From Metaphire vulgaris (lineage: Eukaryota > Annelida > Clitellata > Crassiclitellata > Megascolecidae): a stretch of 64,000 nt of DNA. How positions within the stretch are numbered: position 1 is the stretch's first letter; the number at the start of each line of letters is the position of its first letter. Shown one piece after another: positions 36,001 to 52,913 of this stretch. The stretch is taken from NCBI GenBank assembly GCA_018105865.1, contig CM030868.1:3758031-3822030 (forward strand), given 5' to 3'. The notes under the pieces are model-generated. The model was not told where the DNA came from. It saw only the letters and a list, made by a program, of their open reading frames with translations, and did no database searches. Both the position numbers and the translations under genes were made by a program.

Positions 36001-38704
36001 CCTGTTGAATAACAAAACAAAAATGATAATCATTTTGTAAGACTAACTTCAACTTGCTTAAATTGTATTAACTTAGGGTTTGGAAAATGTGGTTTTAAAA
36101 ATCCTAGGTTTTAAGGCTTTTAAAAACAACTGAGAAAGTTCAAATTTAAGTTGTTTAGGTTTTTGTTTTTTAAGTCGAAAAATAATAAAAAAACTCATCT
36201 TTGACGTTTCTCAATTTTTTTATTCTCTGCAGACACAGCAGAATACATATATGACAAGAATATAGAGAAGGGTTCATGGGTGCTGATATGCTAGACAATA
36301 AAAACCTAAAAATCTAAAAAACCTAAAAAAACTTATAAACCTAAACACAGAAATCAAGTCTTTGCCTGCAATTAGCATTGATATATTAGAGACAAAGTGA
36401 AACACTCTATGCTAAACTGGGACTGACTAGCATTGGTGTAGCCACGGGAGTGGGGCCCCCTATTCTTGATGGGATAAGTCGTGGAATTTGTGCAAAACCG
36501 GGGAGAATTTTGTTGGGGGGGGGGCAGGTAGGATGGTCGGAATATATGTGGATGTGGACGTGCCAAGAACTCCTTAATTTATGTTTTTTGCTTGGAAACT
36601 TTCTTCATAACAATATTGTGATGTGCCCCCCCCCATTTCTGAACCCTGGCTGTGCCACTGCTGGCCAGCTTCAGTGTACATGATCAGACCATGCACTGAC
36701 TGTAGGTAGGTTCAACTGTACAGCAACATTATTACCGGTAATTATAAACTTACTGGACAGGCCAAGATAAGAAATTGCCAGCGCTCACCGTCTCTTGTAA
36801 GATTTATAAGAAATCTGATTCTGTCGCCGACGTAAAGTCGAGTGAAGTCGCCGTCGCGTGCATTTAAGGGCCGATCGAGTGAATCCAAAATAGACAAAGT
36901 CAACTGCGGGGACTTCGTCACTCCTCTTTCTTCCACCCTTCAATTAAAAGAAAGCAATCCATTTCAGACAAACATGATCCTATCAATAGCAAGATTACCA
37001 TACTTATCATGCACAACATAATATTGTGTAGCTTGTCCTACCAGTGAAATTAACTTTTGAACTACTGAGGAACTTTACCTTTTTTATGATGCATCAGCTC
37101 ATTTCCCCAGATACAGGACATCAACGCTAATGGGGACAAACGGAATATGTGCAGCGATAACATACTGATATGCAGTGATGAAATTTCTGGACAACGTGGA
37201 ATGACAATTCACTTCTGGATTCTGGCACAGAGACTGCTAATGTTGTCCACACGTTATGTTTTCATTCAGCAATAAAATTGATTCAACAAAAACTGAAAAC
37301 GTTAATGCTTGAAAACAGCCTTAAAATGCTTTGATCTGCATGTTAAACTGGCTTTCTCACCCACGTCTGACTCTTGGGTTCGGCTGAGGACCATTGGATT
37401 CATCCAACGATACTGACATGAATGAATTTTCCGCAAATATCCCTGTAGCAGATAAGAATAAAATCAATTATCAGAAAAAAAATTGAAAAGCAACAAATGC
37501 GAAACATTGTACTGTGCCAAGCAGAAGCTAGCATGGCATGACTTATACCTTTTTCGTGGCAATCACCTGCCATTGAAGTATTTCAGACATACGGTAGAAT
37601 TTAGATATAACAAACTTGATTATGATGTATGCTTGGCCATAAAATACCACAATTTACAGTCCCGTGTGATGTGCTACTGTACTGGATGGCAGTGGCGTAG
37701 CCAGGATTTCCGGAAGGGGGGTTGAAAAAATTCGTCAATAACCACCAAGGGGGGTTTTCACCCCAAAATCGCCAAAAAATGCCTCAAAAAATAAAAATTT
37801 CATGGGAATACATAAAAAAAAATTTTGCCGCCCAAGAGGGGTTTTAACCCCAAACCCCCCCCCGTGGCTACGCCACTGCTGGATGGTATTGGATATGATG
37901 CATCCCGGATATTACATACTAAATTTTCTAAATTTTACAGACCTGCGCTAAGTACGGTACATTATAACAAAGTTATACTGTACCATCTCAGAGAAATCAT
38001 TTCAAGCTAATCTGCCAGTAAATCAGTACCATATCCAGTTTAAATTGTTATGTAAAAATTATTTTTCTGATAGAAAAGACTAGTTTCACTATCACTTTTA
38101 TTAGTGTTTAATATCAGTGGTGTAACCAGGAGTCCAGGATGGGGGGGGGAGTCAAATAGACATTTGTGGATGAAAAACTCTTAACGAGCAAAAAAGCTAA
38201 TGTCTTGTCAAGCACTTTCAACTTTCACATAATTCTCTTTGATCCAATCACACTACCTATCTCCCCAAAAAAAAAAATTATCAATAGCTTTGCACAAATC
38301 CACAAATCGGTCACAGCCCAAATAGGGCGCCAGGTCCCATGCACCCCGTGACTACATCAATGTATAATATAGCTAAACATATTAAATAAGTACGGTATCC
38401 TTGAATTTTTAAGTATGTTTCAGGCAATACTATTCCTGACTTTTATACACAAGATCATAGAACAAATATCTATTAATAGTAAATGATGACGTCATCAGTT
38501 TAATTTTAGCAATACATTTACTGACTAAAACATACCATGAAATCTTCTTTCAAGCGACACAAATTGAGCTCCAAACTTGTCGTACCTCAACACCGACCCT
38601 TTCATCTGCGTTGCTTCAGTGGCGTCAACATCGAGCAACGAAATAGCCGTCATCAGGAAAGAGCATAGCATGAAACGTACAATCAGCATGAACGAATTGC
38701 ACAT
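33051..38704 (-). CDS. Single-pass ZP-domain (zona pellucida-like) membrane protein
   Basis: ZP modules polymerise extracellular proteins into filaments, often after cleavage at a basic site before the membrane anchor. Exons on the minus strand: 38536-38704, 37361-37442, 36789-36937, 35905-36001, 35219-35408, 34564-34693, 33051-33256; they join in frame to 340 residues. Seen in order: a signal peptide (about 1-26), a short region without the usual ZP-N cysteines, PQLTLSILDSLDRPL and VGDRIRFLINL (start of the ZP-C half), LVVLQCMMSSSS, LLINGCPLMDEA, AYIYLHCAMKMC and SLCKQ, ADCTAS, a furin-like RKRR at about 239-242, a membrane helix (about 279-305) and a short cysteine-rich basic tail. The cysteine order NGCP...HC..K.C is diagnostic. 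It is short for the family, with a reduced ZP-N part. The first in-frame ATG is taken as start. Confidence 0.87.
33436..34283. mobile_element. Composite of two 189-bp MITE copies with exchanged target duplications
   Basis: X1 (33444-33632) and X2 (34087-34275) both begin CAGTGGCGTCGCCAGG and end GTGGCGACGCTAAT(G/T). CTCACACA lies left of X1 and right of X2 (33436-33443, 34276-34283). CTGATATC lies right of X1 and left of X2 (33633-33640, 34079-34086). Between them two partial copies of another repeat (CACTGCAAGGCGTTTGAA, GGGTCGCCCAAAAATTTTCC) include an uninterrupted CTGATATC site at 33967-33974. Confidence 0.85.
35417..35672. repeat. 24-bp minisatellite, about ten units
   Basis: Unit near CAATGTACCAGGTGATTCAA plus CAAT. 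It is intronic in the ZP gene and ends 9 bp from the acceptor at 35409-35410, whose sequence derives from a diverged unit. Confidence 0.93.
35767..35838. mobile_element. Diverged piggyBac-like 72-bp MITE
   Basis: TTAA at 35763-35766 and 35839-35842, CCC...GGG ends and a TCCATTTTACATTATGTTAC core, but outer arms (CCTTTTCCCGTTT) differ from family A, so it is a sister family of equal length. Confidence 0.7.
37690..37878. mobile_element. hAT-like MITE with perfect 8-bp TSD CTGGATGG
   Basis: Ends CAGTGGCGTAGCCAGG and GTGGCTACGCCACTG; CTGGATGG at 37682-37689 and 37879-37886. In ZP intron 1. Confidence 0.88.
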
Positions 38705-40542
38705 CTTCAAAACGACATTTTAAATATTTGTCAGTTCAAGCCATACGTAACACTATCAACATGAAGAGGTCCCAGTGGATGGAACCTTTATACATCATAG
38801 ATAACAGATACAATTCGCGAATCAAGTTAATTCCTTGTTGCGTCCATATGTTCTGTTGCAAACGGCATACATACACATCGGATGCCGGTGACACAAATAT
38901 CATATCTTCTTTGCTACAGCCGCATCATCCACATGCACACAGCAAATCAATTTGAGTTACCCTAAGACTTAGCTTAGTAACAGTCAGCCTGGTAGCAGCC
39001 AGTCAGTGAATCAATAATTATAATGCTGTAATCATGAGAAAGCAAACACAAAAAACATTCAGTGGTATATTTTAGAAGTGAAAAATGCTTTGCTATACAC
39101 GTCTTAGTGACGTTTTCCGGTTAAAAATCTTAGATATAGTACTAGCATCTCTACAGCTACTCTTTAACTGTGACTTACCCCTCCCGCAGTGTCAGCTAAT
39201 ATTTTTGACTGATTGCAAGTCTTTTCACTTGCATGTAGACTATATTGGCTGGATGAGTGAGTGTTGTATTATATTATAGGACAGGAGAAATTCAGTTTGG
39301 GCGTTGTTCAAATGTACGGACACCTGACACCCTCTCCGTCAACCACCTGTATTCAAAGTAACGCAAGGTAACCAAAGCACGTCAATAATAAACTTGGCCT
39401 ATAGCAGCCTTAACAGGGTATTGGGCAAACACATTTCTTAATTGTGTTTTTCTGATCGGCAGCTGTTCAAACTCGAAACATGTCAGTTGAAATATGTGCA
39501 ATCTATAAAGGTAGCCTACGCATTCTAATATGAAATAATTGAAATTATAACATTGTGTTCAACTAATCCAGAATACAGATTGCAAATCAATGTGTCTTAA
39601 GACCCTTCGGAAAGCATACTACTTAGAAAAATGGAATAGCATTAAAATAATATTATAGATATAGAACATATTTAAGCAGTGTTGTAGTTGTGAAATTGAG
39701 GGGGTTGAGGACTGAAATTCAATGCATGAGCAGCATGACAGAAACTGCATGTACCAGATATGCAATTTTTGGGAGGGTTGCAAAGTTAGCTGGAGGGTTC
39801 AACCCCTCCCCCCCCGGCAACTCCAACCCTGTATATTTAAAGGCAATCAGTGCATGAACGTTCCCGGTAAAAGAAAACAGGGTCTACTCTATGGGAGTCT
39901 ATGGTCATATTATACAAGGAATTAGATTAGCTCTCTTACTAAAATAAAAGTTACTTTACTTTGTGGTTTGTACTTCCAAGCGTTACAAATAAGATGAAGC
40001 TGAACATGTAGAAAATATATTACAATGAAACCAATGAAGCGTCTCTGACACTGCTATTATTTTAAAATACGAGAAATCAATTTACATAATTGTCCATACA
40101 TTCATTTAAAGAGTCAACTGCCTTCACAGGTTTGGGAAACTTTGGGTTGCTCTGTTTTATTTGAACTTCATAAGTCAATTGAGAGTTTTGAAGATTCAAC
40201 AATGACTACTGGATTTCCTATTATCTTCGCAAAAATTCAAATAAACTATTGACTTATTTGTAAATTATTTCTAAACTAATATTAAACTAAAATTTTATAA
40301 ATTGAGAAGGAATATATGATATGTGCTAATAGGTCTAAAATTATTGATATTTTGACAAAAAATTCGATAAAGTTAGTTTTCTACCTGTAGCGTCTACTGG
40401 ATTTCGAGTGTCTAAGGGCAGGGTGTACCTATGCGAAGCAACCTTTAGACGAAGATTGTTGGACTTTTGCTTTAAGGGGTTGCGAAGCAGTTGGATCGAG
40501 TTCATCGTTTTCCCACTTTTCCACCTCTTCCACCGCTGAAAA
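38705..40542. other. Divergent intergenic region between the ZP gene and SOD1
   Basis: The promoters of the ZP gene (leftward) and SOD1 (rightward) should lie here. A palindromic, probably hAT-like element lies at about 39681-39830 (CAGTGTTGTAGTTG and CAACTCCAACCCTG). About 70-110 bp before the SOD1 ATG the sequence becomes less AT-rich, as for a 5' UTR. No TATA box or other element can be assigned with confidence. Confidence 0.5.
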
Positions 40543-43537
40543 ATGGTGATCGTCGCTGTCTGCGTGCTGAAAGGAGACGGGCCGGCGAAGGGCGTCGTGC
40601 ATTTCTCGCAGACCGTAGGAAACCTTTCGCTATTTAATTGAAAATTGAAATTAATTAACGAGGTCATATTCCTCTCCTATCCCACGTGTACACCTATGCA
40701 GAGATAATTTATGTCCTGTTTATTTAATTATCATCCGCAATATGTCTAATTTATACATTTATATCTGATTAAATATCGCGTTAATGCCTTACATATTTTA
40801 TGGATTCAGGCATTCATTAGTGAGCTTCTATAGCGCCATTTTAATAATGCACTTGGCATAAGTTAATGGTCACTCCAGATGACTTAATGTTATGGAAACG
40901 GGTGCTTGTTGTTGGAGTTTTAAGCCCAAGACTGAACCTATGACTGCTGTGTTGTGCAATAGTAAATGTGCTGAGTAATGCTCGTGGCTGTCTCGTCCCA
41001 TTTTGTATTTAGTCAATAATGATATTGGCTGCAGTCTCTTGTGTATAGTTATTAAAACATAATAAAATGTCGAAGGAATACACAGACCTGTCTGTTCACC
41101 GTTGTGATGATCTGTGATGCGGCATGAGTTGTCAACTGCACTGTGCTATTTTACTGACCATATCGACATTAGCAGGCCCAGTCTAGAAAACTTCGGTGCC
41201 CCTGGGCAGAACAATCACGGGCCCCTAAAAATTGCTAGAACGTCTTCTCAAATTTTCTAAAGTATATGTGGCTAGTGAGAAAAAATGGTGATGACCTATG
41301 TTTGCTTATCAGCCTTTTCATGACGTGTGCAGTGGCATTTGGCCCTCCCTTAGCAGGCCTGGACATCAGCTATATGTCCTTTTATGACAATGCTGACACT
41401 AGACATTTGATAGTGGTGCAGTAGAAGTTTATTGATTGATTGATTGATTGATTGATTACTAGAAGAGATGACTGGTGTTACTGTTGCTAGCAATATGAAT
41501 ATGTCGAGTCAAACTTTATTAATGCTGCATCAAATTTAGTGAATTTTGTCATTTACTTTATGAAATAATTTGAAAATGGAATTTTATGTTCGACTTTTTT
41601 GTTTTCAAGCAATCAAACTGATTATAAATGACTGTACATTCCTCAGAAGAATAATACTTCTTGGTGGTGTTATTTTAATGTCTGATTTTATTTTTTAGAG
41701 CCCCGATGGTCCGGTTTCACTGAAGGGTGAGATTTCCGGATTGACTCCTGGCAAGCATGGTTTTCACGTGCATGAGTTTGGGGACAATACAAATGGTGAG
41801 CAATACCGGTACTTTTTGTCATTAGGTGTTACCGGTACTTTTTGTCATTAGGTGTTGCCGGTACTTTTTGTCATTAGGTGTTCAACTTTCTGAGAAAGCA
41901 GTGGGTGGTTACACTACTCTGACCCCCACAATTTTTATCCGTGCTGGTGGTGGTTATCTGCAAACAGGGAATTTTGGCAGCTGCCTTTGTGAAATGTTGA
42001 CGCTAAAATGTATTTATCTTTGAGTTTGTATCGTGGATCTGTGCCTCAGAAGTTGAGGCTTGTGGTGCTAATATGGATTTTAAAAAAAACACAGTTTCTC
42101 TGATGCATGGAAATGGAGCTGCTAGCCATAATGTATTTTGAGTCCATATTTGTAACATTCTATCTTGGAAACATTAATAGAAAAATGTTCATAGTTGAAA
42201 CTGTTATACATACTTTTCCTCTAAGGGTCATCCATATAGTTCATATGCACTGACAGGGGGGTGGATTTAGAAGATTTTGCATATTATGTAGTAAATAATA
42301 TGTACAGTGTGTGCAACAGGGTGTGTGTGAAGATTTGCCTTTTTTGAGTACGTACTATATGGATGAGCCCTAATATTAATTTCATTTGGCTTATGGTTGT
42401 AATGCAGGCTGCACCAGTGCTGGAGCTCATTTCAACCCATTTGGAAAGACACACGGAGCTCCAGAAGACAGTGAGAGGTGAAAGATTTTACCTTATAAGC
42501 ACTATTACAATTTACCTTACTGGTTGACTTGTACAGCATGACTCATTAAGCTGTTTTAGGGCTTTGGGACATACAATGAAAAGTTATATTGTTTTTGCTG
42601 CGCTAAGTAAACTCGGATTTTGTAGATCCTGAATATTTTTTGTAGAATGATGGCCCATAGAGTTTGAATTTTGTTTTATTTATTATTTTTTGTAGACATG
42701 TTGGAGATCTTGGAAATGTAGAGGCTGGTGAAGATGGTGTTGCAAAAATTGAAATAACCGACAAGCTCCTAAATTTGGTTGGACCAAATTCGATTATTGG
42801 TCGTACTGTGGTGGTAGGTTCAGTGTTGTTTGACCCTCTGATAAGCTTTGATAAGAGTTTCATTATCATTGCATCTAAGCCACAAATATTCAGACTATGG
42901 GATTGATTTTCGATTATAAATTTCTTGCAGCATTCATTTGACAATGCAGACTTCTTAGCACCATTGTGGCGTAGGCACGGAGGGCCGACCCACCTTATTT
43001 TGATCATAACTGGTCACGGGATTTGTCTGAGATCAGTGAGTAGTTGGGGGGTAGTGGGTAATATTAGATCGAGGAAAATGCACCCGACATAATTAGAATT
43101 TTAAAGGGTTTGAGACGACATTTTTTCTCGTCAAGACTTTTGGGACGAAAAATGTCGAACCGGCCCCCTATTCTGGAATTCTGGCTGCACCACTGCTTAG
43201 GGTCCATCCATGTAGTACGTACGCACTGAGGGGAGGGGGCGGTTTTGGGAGATTTTGCATATATACTGTGTGCAAACGGGGTGGGGGAGGTTGAAATATG
43301 CCTTTTTTGCGTACGTACTATATGGACGAGTCCTTAGCACTGTTTTCAATTATGGCAGTTTTGTGCAGTAAGTAAGTATTTAGAAACTTTTTGGTCAATT
43401 GTCTCTCATGATATTGATGCTTGTAGGTACATGAACTTGTGGATGATCTTGGCAAAGGCGGTCATGAGTTCAGCAAGACAACTGGAAATGCTGGCGGTCG
43501 TCTGGCCTGTGGCGTCATTGGCATAAGCAAGCCGTAG
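40543..43537 (+). CDS. SOD1: Cytosolic Cu/Zn superoxide dismutase
   Basis: Converts superoxide to oxygen and hydrogen peroxide in the cytosol. Five exons (40543-40614, 41699-41795, 42408-42477, 42696-42813, 43427-43537) give 155 residues; human SOD1 also has five exons. All metal ligands are present: His47 and His49 in [12 protein letters not shown], His64 and His72 in [10 protein letters not shown], His81, Asp84 in RHVGDLGNV, and His121 in [14 protein letters not shown]. The disulphide pair is Cys58 and Cys147, and the substrate-guiding Arg144 is in [10 protein letters not shown]. There is no signal peptide, so this is the intracellular form. The start [13 protein letters not shown] matches the family N-terminus. 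Introns 2 and 4 carry family B MITEs. Confidence 0.97.
41430..41458. repeat. (ATTG)n microsatellite
   Basis: About seven ATTG units in SOD1 intron 1; it may be the tail of a family D-like element, since GAAGTTTATTGATT precedes it. Confidence 0.75.
41805..41882. repeat. 26-bp tandem repeat, three units
   Basis: Three near-identical units of (A/G)CCGGTACTTTTTGTCATT plus AGGTGTT begin 9 bp after the SOD1 exon 2 donor. Confidence 0.93.
42225..42370. mobile_element. Family B MITE with TAA duplication
   Basis: GGGTCATCCATATAG start, TATATGGATGAGCCC end, TAA on both sides (42222-42224, 42371-42373). In SOD1 intron 2. Confidence 0.82.
43200..43333. mobile_element. Family B MITE with TTA duplication
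   Basis: GGGTCCATCCATGTAGTACG start, TATGGACGAGTCC end, TTA on both sides (43197-43199, 43334-43336). In SOD1 intron 4. Confidence 0.82.
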
Positions 43538-43854
43538 CTTGATTGCAGTTATCCAGAATAATTCTATACGTGGAAAACAGTTTAATAATGTTGGTTTTCT
43601 ATTGTAGCTTTGGGTGTAGCCATCACAGATGTCTTAATGCTATAGTTTGGATTATGGTTTTGATAAGCTGTATTGTATGCTATGTTAACTTTTATTTTTT
43701 AAGGGTGACACTTTGAATTTGTGGATCCGAAGGAGTTCACGTACAATTGTATTAACAAACTAATCGTGTGTTTGACATAGATTCTTTAGTCTGATCGTTG
43801 AGGAATTATAAGTTTGAGATTAAAAGTTTTGGTTTGTCTTTGCATTGTCTAAAT

Positions 43855-44182
43855 CAGGGGTGGCCAAACTGCGGCTCATGATCCACTTGTGGCTTTTCTA
43901 GCAGAATTTTCGGCTCGTGAAAAGTTTAACATTTTTTTCAAAAGATTCACTGATAACAGAAGTATGCAATTGCCAATTGCCACACAACAGTAATAAATTG
44001 CCTGTTTGCTTATTTCATCATAGGTCCCATAAAAGTAGCAGAGATTTAATGAAATTTTGCAAATAATTGGATCACTGGCATCACACTACCTCGTTTTCGT
44101 GTCTAACTGTGGCACTGCAGCTCCCAAGCTTTTGAAAATTGTCATTTGTGGCTCGTAGCTTCTATGGGTTAGGCCTCCCCTG
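43855..44182. mobile_element. hAT-like element, TSD GTCTAAAT/GTCTACAT
   Basis: Ends CAGGGGTGGCCAAACTG and GGGTTAGGCCTCCCCTG, with 8-mer flanks matching at 7 of 8. A relative with CAGTGGTGGCCAACC ends is at 55016-55355. Confidence 0.8.
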
Positions 44183-44191
44183 GTCTACATT

Positions 44192-45178
44192 GTTGGGCTT
44201 TGGTTTGACAATTGGACAAAGAGATGTGATGATGCCTTTAAAAATTCTATTTGGAATTTTGCTGCTTATAATCGTATAAACAGGGTTGCGGGAGCCTTGT
44301 AGTGGCATTGGAAATTTCCAGAATGACTTGGGGTAAACAAACTATATAGGTCCCTGAACCACATAAACATTACTGTCTCGGTAAGTTGAAGTTTGTCTAA
44401 TGAGATGTATCAAAACTGGACCACAGCTTAATCATTAAAGAGCTTGAATATTAATGCTGCAACTGTGACTGATAGGCCAATAAGGTCAACAATTTCCTGC
44501 ACCCGGTTTTAGCCCACTATGTCACCGATTGTTAATTTGTCATGAAATATTCAGCAATTCTCCCAGTGGCATAACATTGGTGTTTTTGTTTATGTATTAT
44601 GTCCCTGACAGGTATCTCGTTTCAGAGACTTGTGCCACCCATCAATGCTCAGAAGTCAGTACGGACAATAATGCACTTTTATAGCACTAGTTTAAATACG
44701 GGAAAGTATTTTAACAAGAAATCATTGATAGTAATAATTTGAAAAAACAGGTCAATTTTAGGAATATCATTCAGAGAAGCAGAATAGAAAGGGGACGCTG
44801 TGAGAAAATATGATCAATGATCATAGTCTAGAAATTTTAAAATGCACAAGTATTGAAAACACGATAGTTTGCCGCATTCAGTTCTAGCCACAAATGTATC
44901 CGTAGTCTATGGTATGATCGTAGGGCAAAGTTTTCGTCTTGAAACCGAAGGTGAATTTACTTTAATTTTTTAACCTATAAACTTTAAAATCCATTGAATT
45001 GAAATAGTATTTGCACTTTGTTGTATAATTAACGTTTGTTATAATCGCATAATAACGCATCGTTGTGTGACTCGGAAACTATCTGGCATAGTGTTTCCAA
45101 TCGGTCTATCCGAGCTTATATAGCGCCGTGTTTTGTTCTGTACTATTTGGCATCGTCGTTAAAGTTCGTTAAGAGAAG
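44192..45178. other. Intergenic DNA between SOD1 and secernin
   Basis: AT-rich sequence. I see no exon or clear repeat apart from short AT runs; the secernin promoter should lie at its right end. Confidence 0.5.
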
Positions 45179-45206
45179 ATGACGATGACTACTAGTGCTG
45201 GACGAG
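45179..45206 (+). other. Possible secernin 5' exon segment with an upstream ATG
   Basis: ATGACGATGACTACTAGTGC runs to a GTATAA donor at 45207. Joined to the TTGCTTCAG acceptor at 45526, its reading frame ends in a TGA that overlaps the secernin ATG (TGATG at 45547-45551). Purely a splice-site prediction. Confidence 0.3.
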
Positions 45207-45449
45207 GTATAAATTTCAGTGAGCAGATCAGAATTTAGTATCAAACATGATTAAGTCGTACGGGACGCCTGCGATAGAATGTAATTAGAGGGTGTTGGTC
45301 GTTGTGCATTTGATTTTCAGCTGTCTGTAGCCAATTAGGGCGCTGGTGTTGAGTGCTCTCACAGCTCTCCTCTTGTTGACAATATCACGAGTTTGGAAAG
45401 GGTCTGTGCTCTTAGAAATCTATTTAATCAAAATTTCCATTCCAGATGA

Positions 45450-50198
<4,749 letters not shown>

Positions 50199-50744
50199 GA
50201 TTTTAAAGTGTTTAATTTCGTTTTATTTTCCTGCAGTTGAGCTGTCACACACACACTGTGACACACATGCACACACACCTTGGCATTGGATCATAAAATT
50301 GTCTTTCAAGCTAATTTCTTGATGTAGCGATCTTTTCTTTCTGATATCAGTATTAATACAGTACTGTACATTATTTGTCTTTGAGTGTGACCTAGTATTT
50401 TTACAGTGATTATTTGGAATGTTATCGCTAGCAAGCATTTGCTATTAGTCTCTGTTGCCACATTTATGCATTACAGTGTTGCAATTTCAACAAGAAAACT
50501 GTATTGTCCGTTGTTACTTATCTTAATACAGTGTATTGGCAATGAACAAATCGGAACCAAGTTAATGTAAATGCCATGCTTCTGTTCCATCTATCCACTT
50601 ATAATGCAGTTATAGAAAATTACCGATATTGTCCAAAACATTACAGTGTCCTGTACTAGCTGCTGCATGATGGAATAGTCTTGGCCTAAACAGCATTTCA
50701 CTGGAACCATTGCAACAACAAGAAATGTAGTTTAGGTACCAAGC
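50199..50744. other. Secernin 3' UTR and flank
   Basis: AT-rich with a short CA run (50250-50276). No exon seen. Confidence 0.5.
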
Positions 50745-50930
50745 TATCATCATCATCATTAACCGTGGGCTCATCGCCCGTTGGTGTATAATACCATCTC
50801 CACAGTTTTCTGCCATTCTTTCCTGTCCGTTGCTCTGTGACTAAGATCCTGTAAACTGCTTCCACACCATTCTTCAATATCATCACACCATTCCTTGTGT
50901 AGTCTCCATCTCTTATTGGGAGCTAGCAAG
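50745..50930 (-). mobile_element. LINE C-terminal fragment
   Basis: On the minus strand: WCDDIEEWCGSSLQDLSHRA, TDRKEWQKTVEM, followed by AHG and a GATGAT tail, typical of the C-terminus of endonuclease-reverse-transcriptase LINEs. Confidence 0.7.
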
Positions 50931-50989
50931 CTATGTAATTCATTATCAGTAAGTTAGTAACACATATCCAAATGACAGGTATCCAAACT

Positions 50990-52760
50990 TCTACTATCCT
51001 TGCCAAACAAACAATGTGACTTAGATCCTATACCTACCTCTTTACTCAAACAGTGTGCCACCGTGCTTACGCCTATTATAACTAGAATCATCAACCTCTC
51101 TCTTATCTCAGGCACTTTCCCATCCGCATTCAAAAACTCTTTTGTCACTCCTCTCCTAAAAAAGCCTGGCCTTGACAGAGAAGATCTCAATAACTATCGC
51201 CCCATCTCAAATCTTTCTCTTCTATCAAAACTTACTGAAAAAATTGTGCTTTCTAGACTGAATGAACACCTTTCAAGTAACTCACTATATAATGCTCATC
51301 AATCTGCCTACACTAAACATCACTCAACTGAAACTGTCCTCGCCTACATTTATGACAGACTCTTAACTGCAATTGGTCTCCGACAAGTTACTGGCCTTTG
51401 TCTCCTTGATCTCTCTGCAGCATTTGATACCATAGATCACAAAATTCTGCTCGCGACTCTCTCTCTGGTTTGGCATATCTGAAAAAGCTCACAACTGGTT
51501 TGCATCTTATCTCAAATCTCGGTCTTTTCAAGTGTCCTGTCTTGGCCAAATTTCTCTTTCTCATATTATAGATTATGGAGTGCCTCAAGGATCTGTTCTC
51601 AGGCCTGTACTGTTCAGCCTTTACACCACACCACTTTCATCTCTAATTAATTCCCTCAAATTAAATCACCAACTCTATGCCGATGACACTCAACTATTCC
51701 TGTCCTTCTCACCTCTTTCATTCAATGCTTCTATTATTGAGCTTGAATCTGCATTCTCGTCAATCTCTGCATCGATGTCATCTAATCTCCTCGCTCTCAA
51801 CCCATCTAAGACAGAGTTCCTTTTAATCGGACTACCCCAACAACTCAAAAAATTGACAATCCTAAACTAGTTTTAGCTCCTGACACCACAATAATCCCTG
51901 TTCCAACTGCTAGAAATCTCGGATTCAAATTTGACTCTTTTCTAAACTTGAATCACAAATCTCCCAACTTTCAAAAAGCCTGCTTTATTCATATTCGTGA
52001 CCTTCGTCGCCTACGTCCTTGTCTTGATATTAAGACTGCGTCCACAATCGCCACCTCTATAGTCCACTCCAAATTAGATTACTGTAACTCCCTCTACTAT
52101 AACCTTCCCAAAGCCTCCATCAACAAATTGCAATCAATACAAAATGCTTTAGCTCGTGCTGTTACTATGTCACCTAAATTCTCCCATATTTCACCCATAC
52201 TAAAATCATTACATTGGCTTAAAATAACTGAACGTATCAATATAAGATAATAACACTTACACATAGCTCACTTCAGTCATCAAAACCTGTCTACCTTAGA
52301 TCACTATTAACCCCTCAGCCTCCTCGACCCACACGCTCGTCATCTCATCTCACTCTGTCACGCCCGCTAAATCAGTCATCCCTGAAAATTTGCAACCGTG
52401 CCTTCTCATATGCTGCACCTGAACTCTGGAACTCGATCCCAGCTTCCCTTCGCACACTTGGACACTTTAAAACAATAAAATCTGATTCCTCATTTCCTAT
52501 AATTCCCACACTATCTCCTCAAGTCTTCAGGTCTAAGCTTAAATCCTTCCTGTTTCTTAAATCATTTCCGCCATAGCTGTAACAACCTAGCCTCACTGCC
52601 CTTCGGATATTGACCATTGCCTGGCTGATCCCACACCTTTCCTATGGCTATTTTAAGAGAGGCTGAGCGCCTAAGAATAAGCAGCTACTGTTTGTGCTGC
52701 TTTCCAAGGCGCTATAGAAATCCACGAGATTTTACTTTACTTTACTTTACATAGTGCTTT
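50990..52760 (+). mobile_element. CR1/L2-like non-LTR retrotransposon, reverse transcriptase region, 5'-truncated and frame-broken
   Basis: Three consecutive reading-frame pieces cover the RT domain: LDPIPTSLLKQ, NNYRPISNLSLLSKLTEK, HQSAYTKHHSTETVL, LLDLSAAFDTIDH; then YGVPQGSVL and the catalytic box YADDTQLFL; then LRRLRPCLD, SKLDYCNSLYYNLP and LHWLKITERI. Breaks near 51480 and 51870 and a stop at 52250 make it inactive. The 3' end is AATCCACGAGATTTTACTT followed by TTTAC repeats, and related ends occur in reverse at about 23390 and 63800. Confidence 0.9.
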
Positions 52761-52913
52761 ACTGTATCCCTGTATATCTGGTCTAGAATAGTGGAATTAG
52801 TTTTCTTTCTTTTGGTGGGCTAGTATTCCCTAAATTCATTGCCTGATGTTCTTGAGTGTAGTTTTAAGTTGACTGATTTCTTAATTGCCTTATATAATTT
52901 CACATGTCTTTCA

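Noticed and set aside
40341..40667. Minus-strand ORF of 108 codons
   Set aside because: It is the shadow of SOD1 exon 1 and 5' UTR on the other strand; the plus strand reads [13 protein letters not shown].
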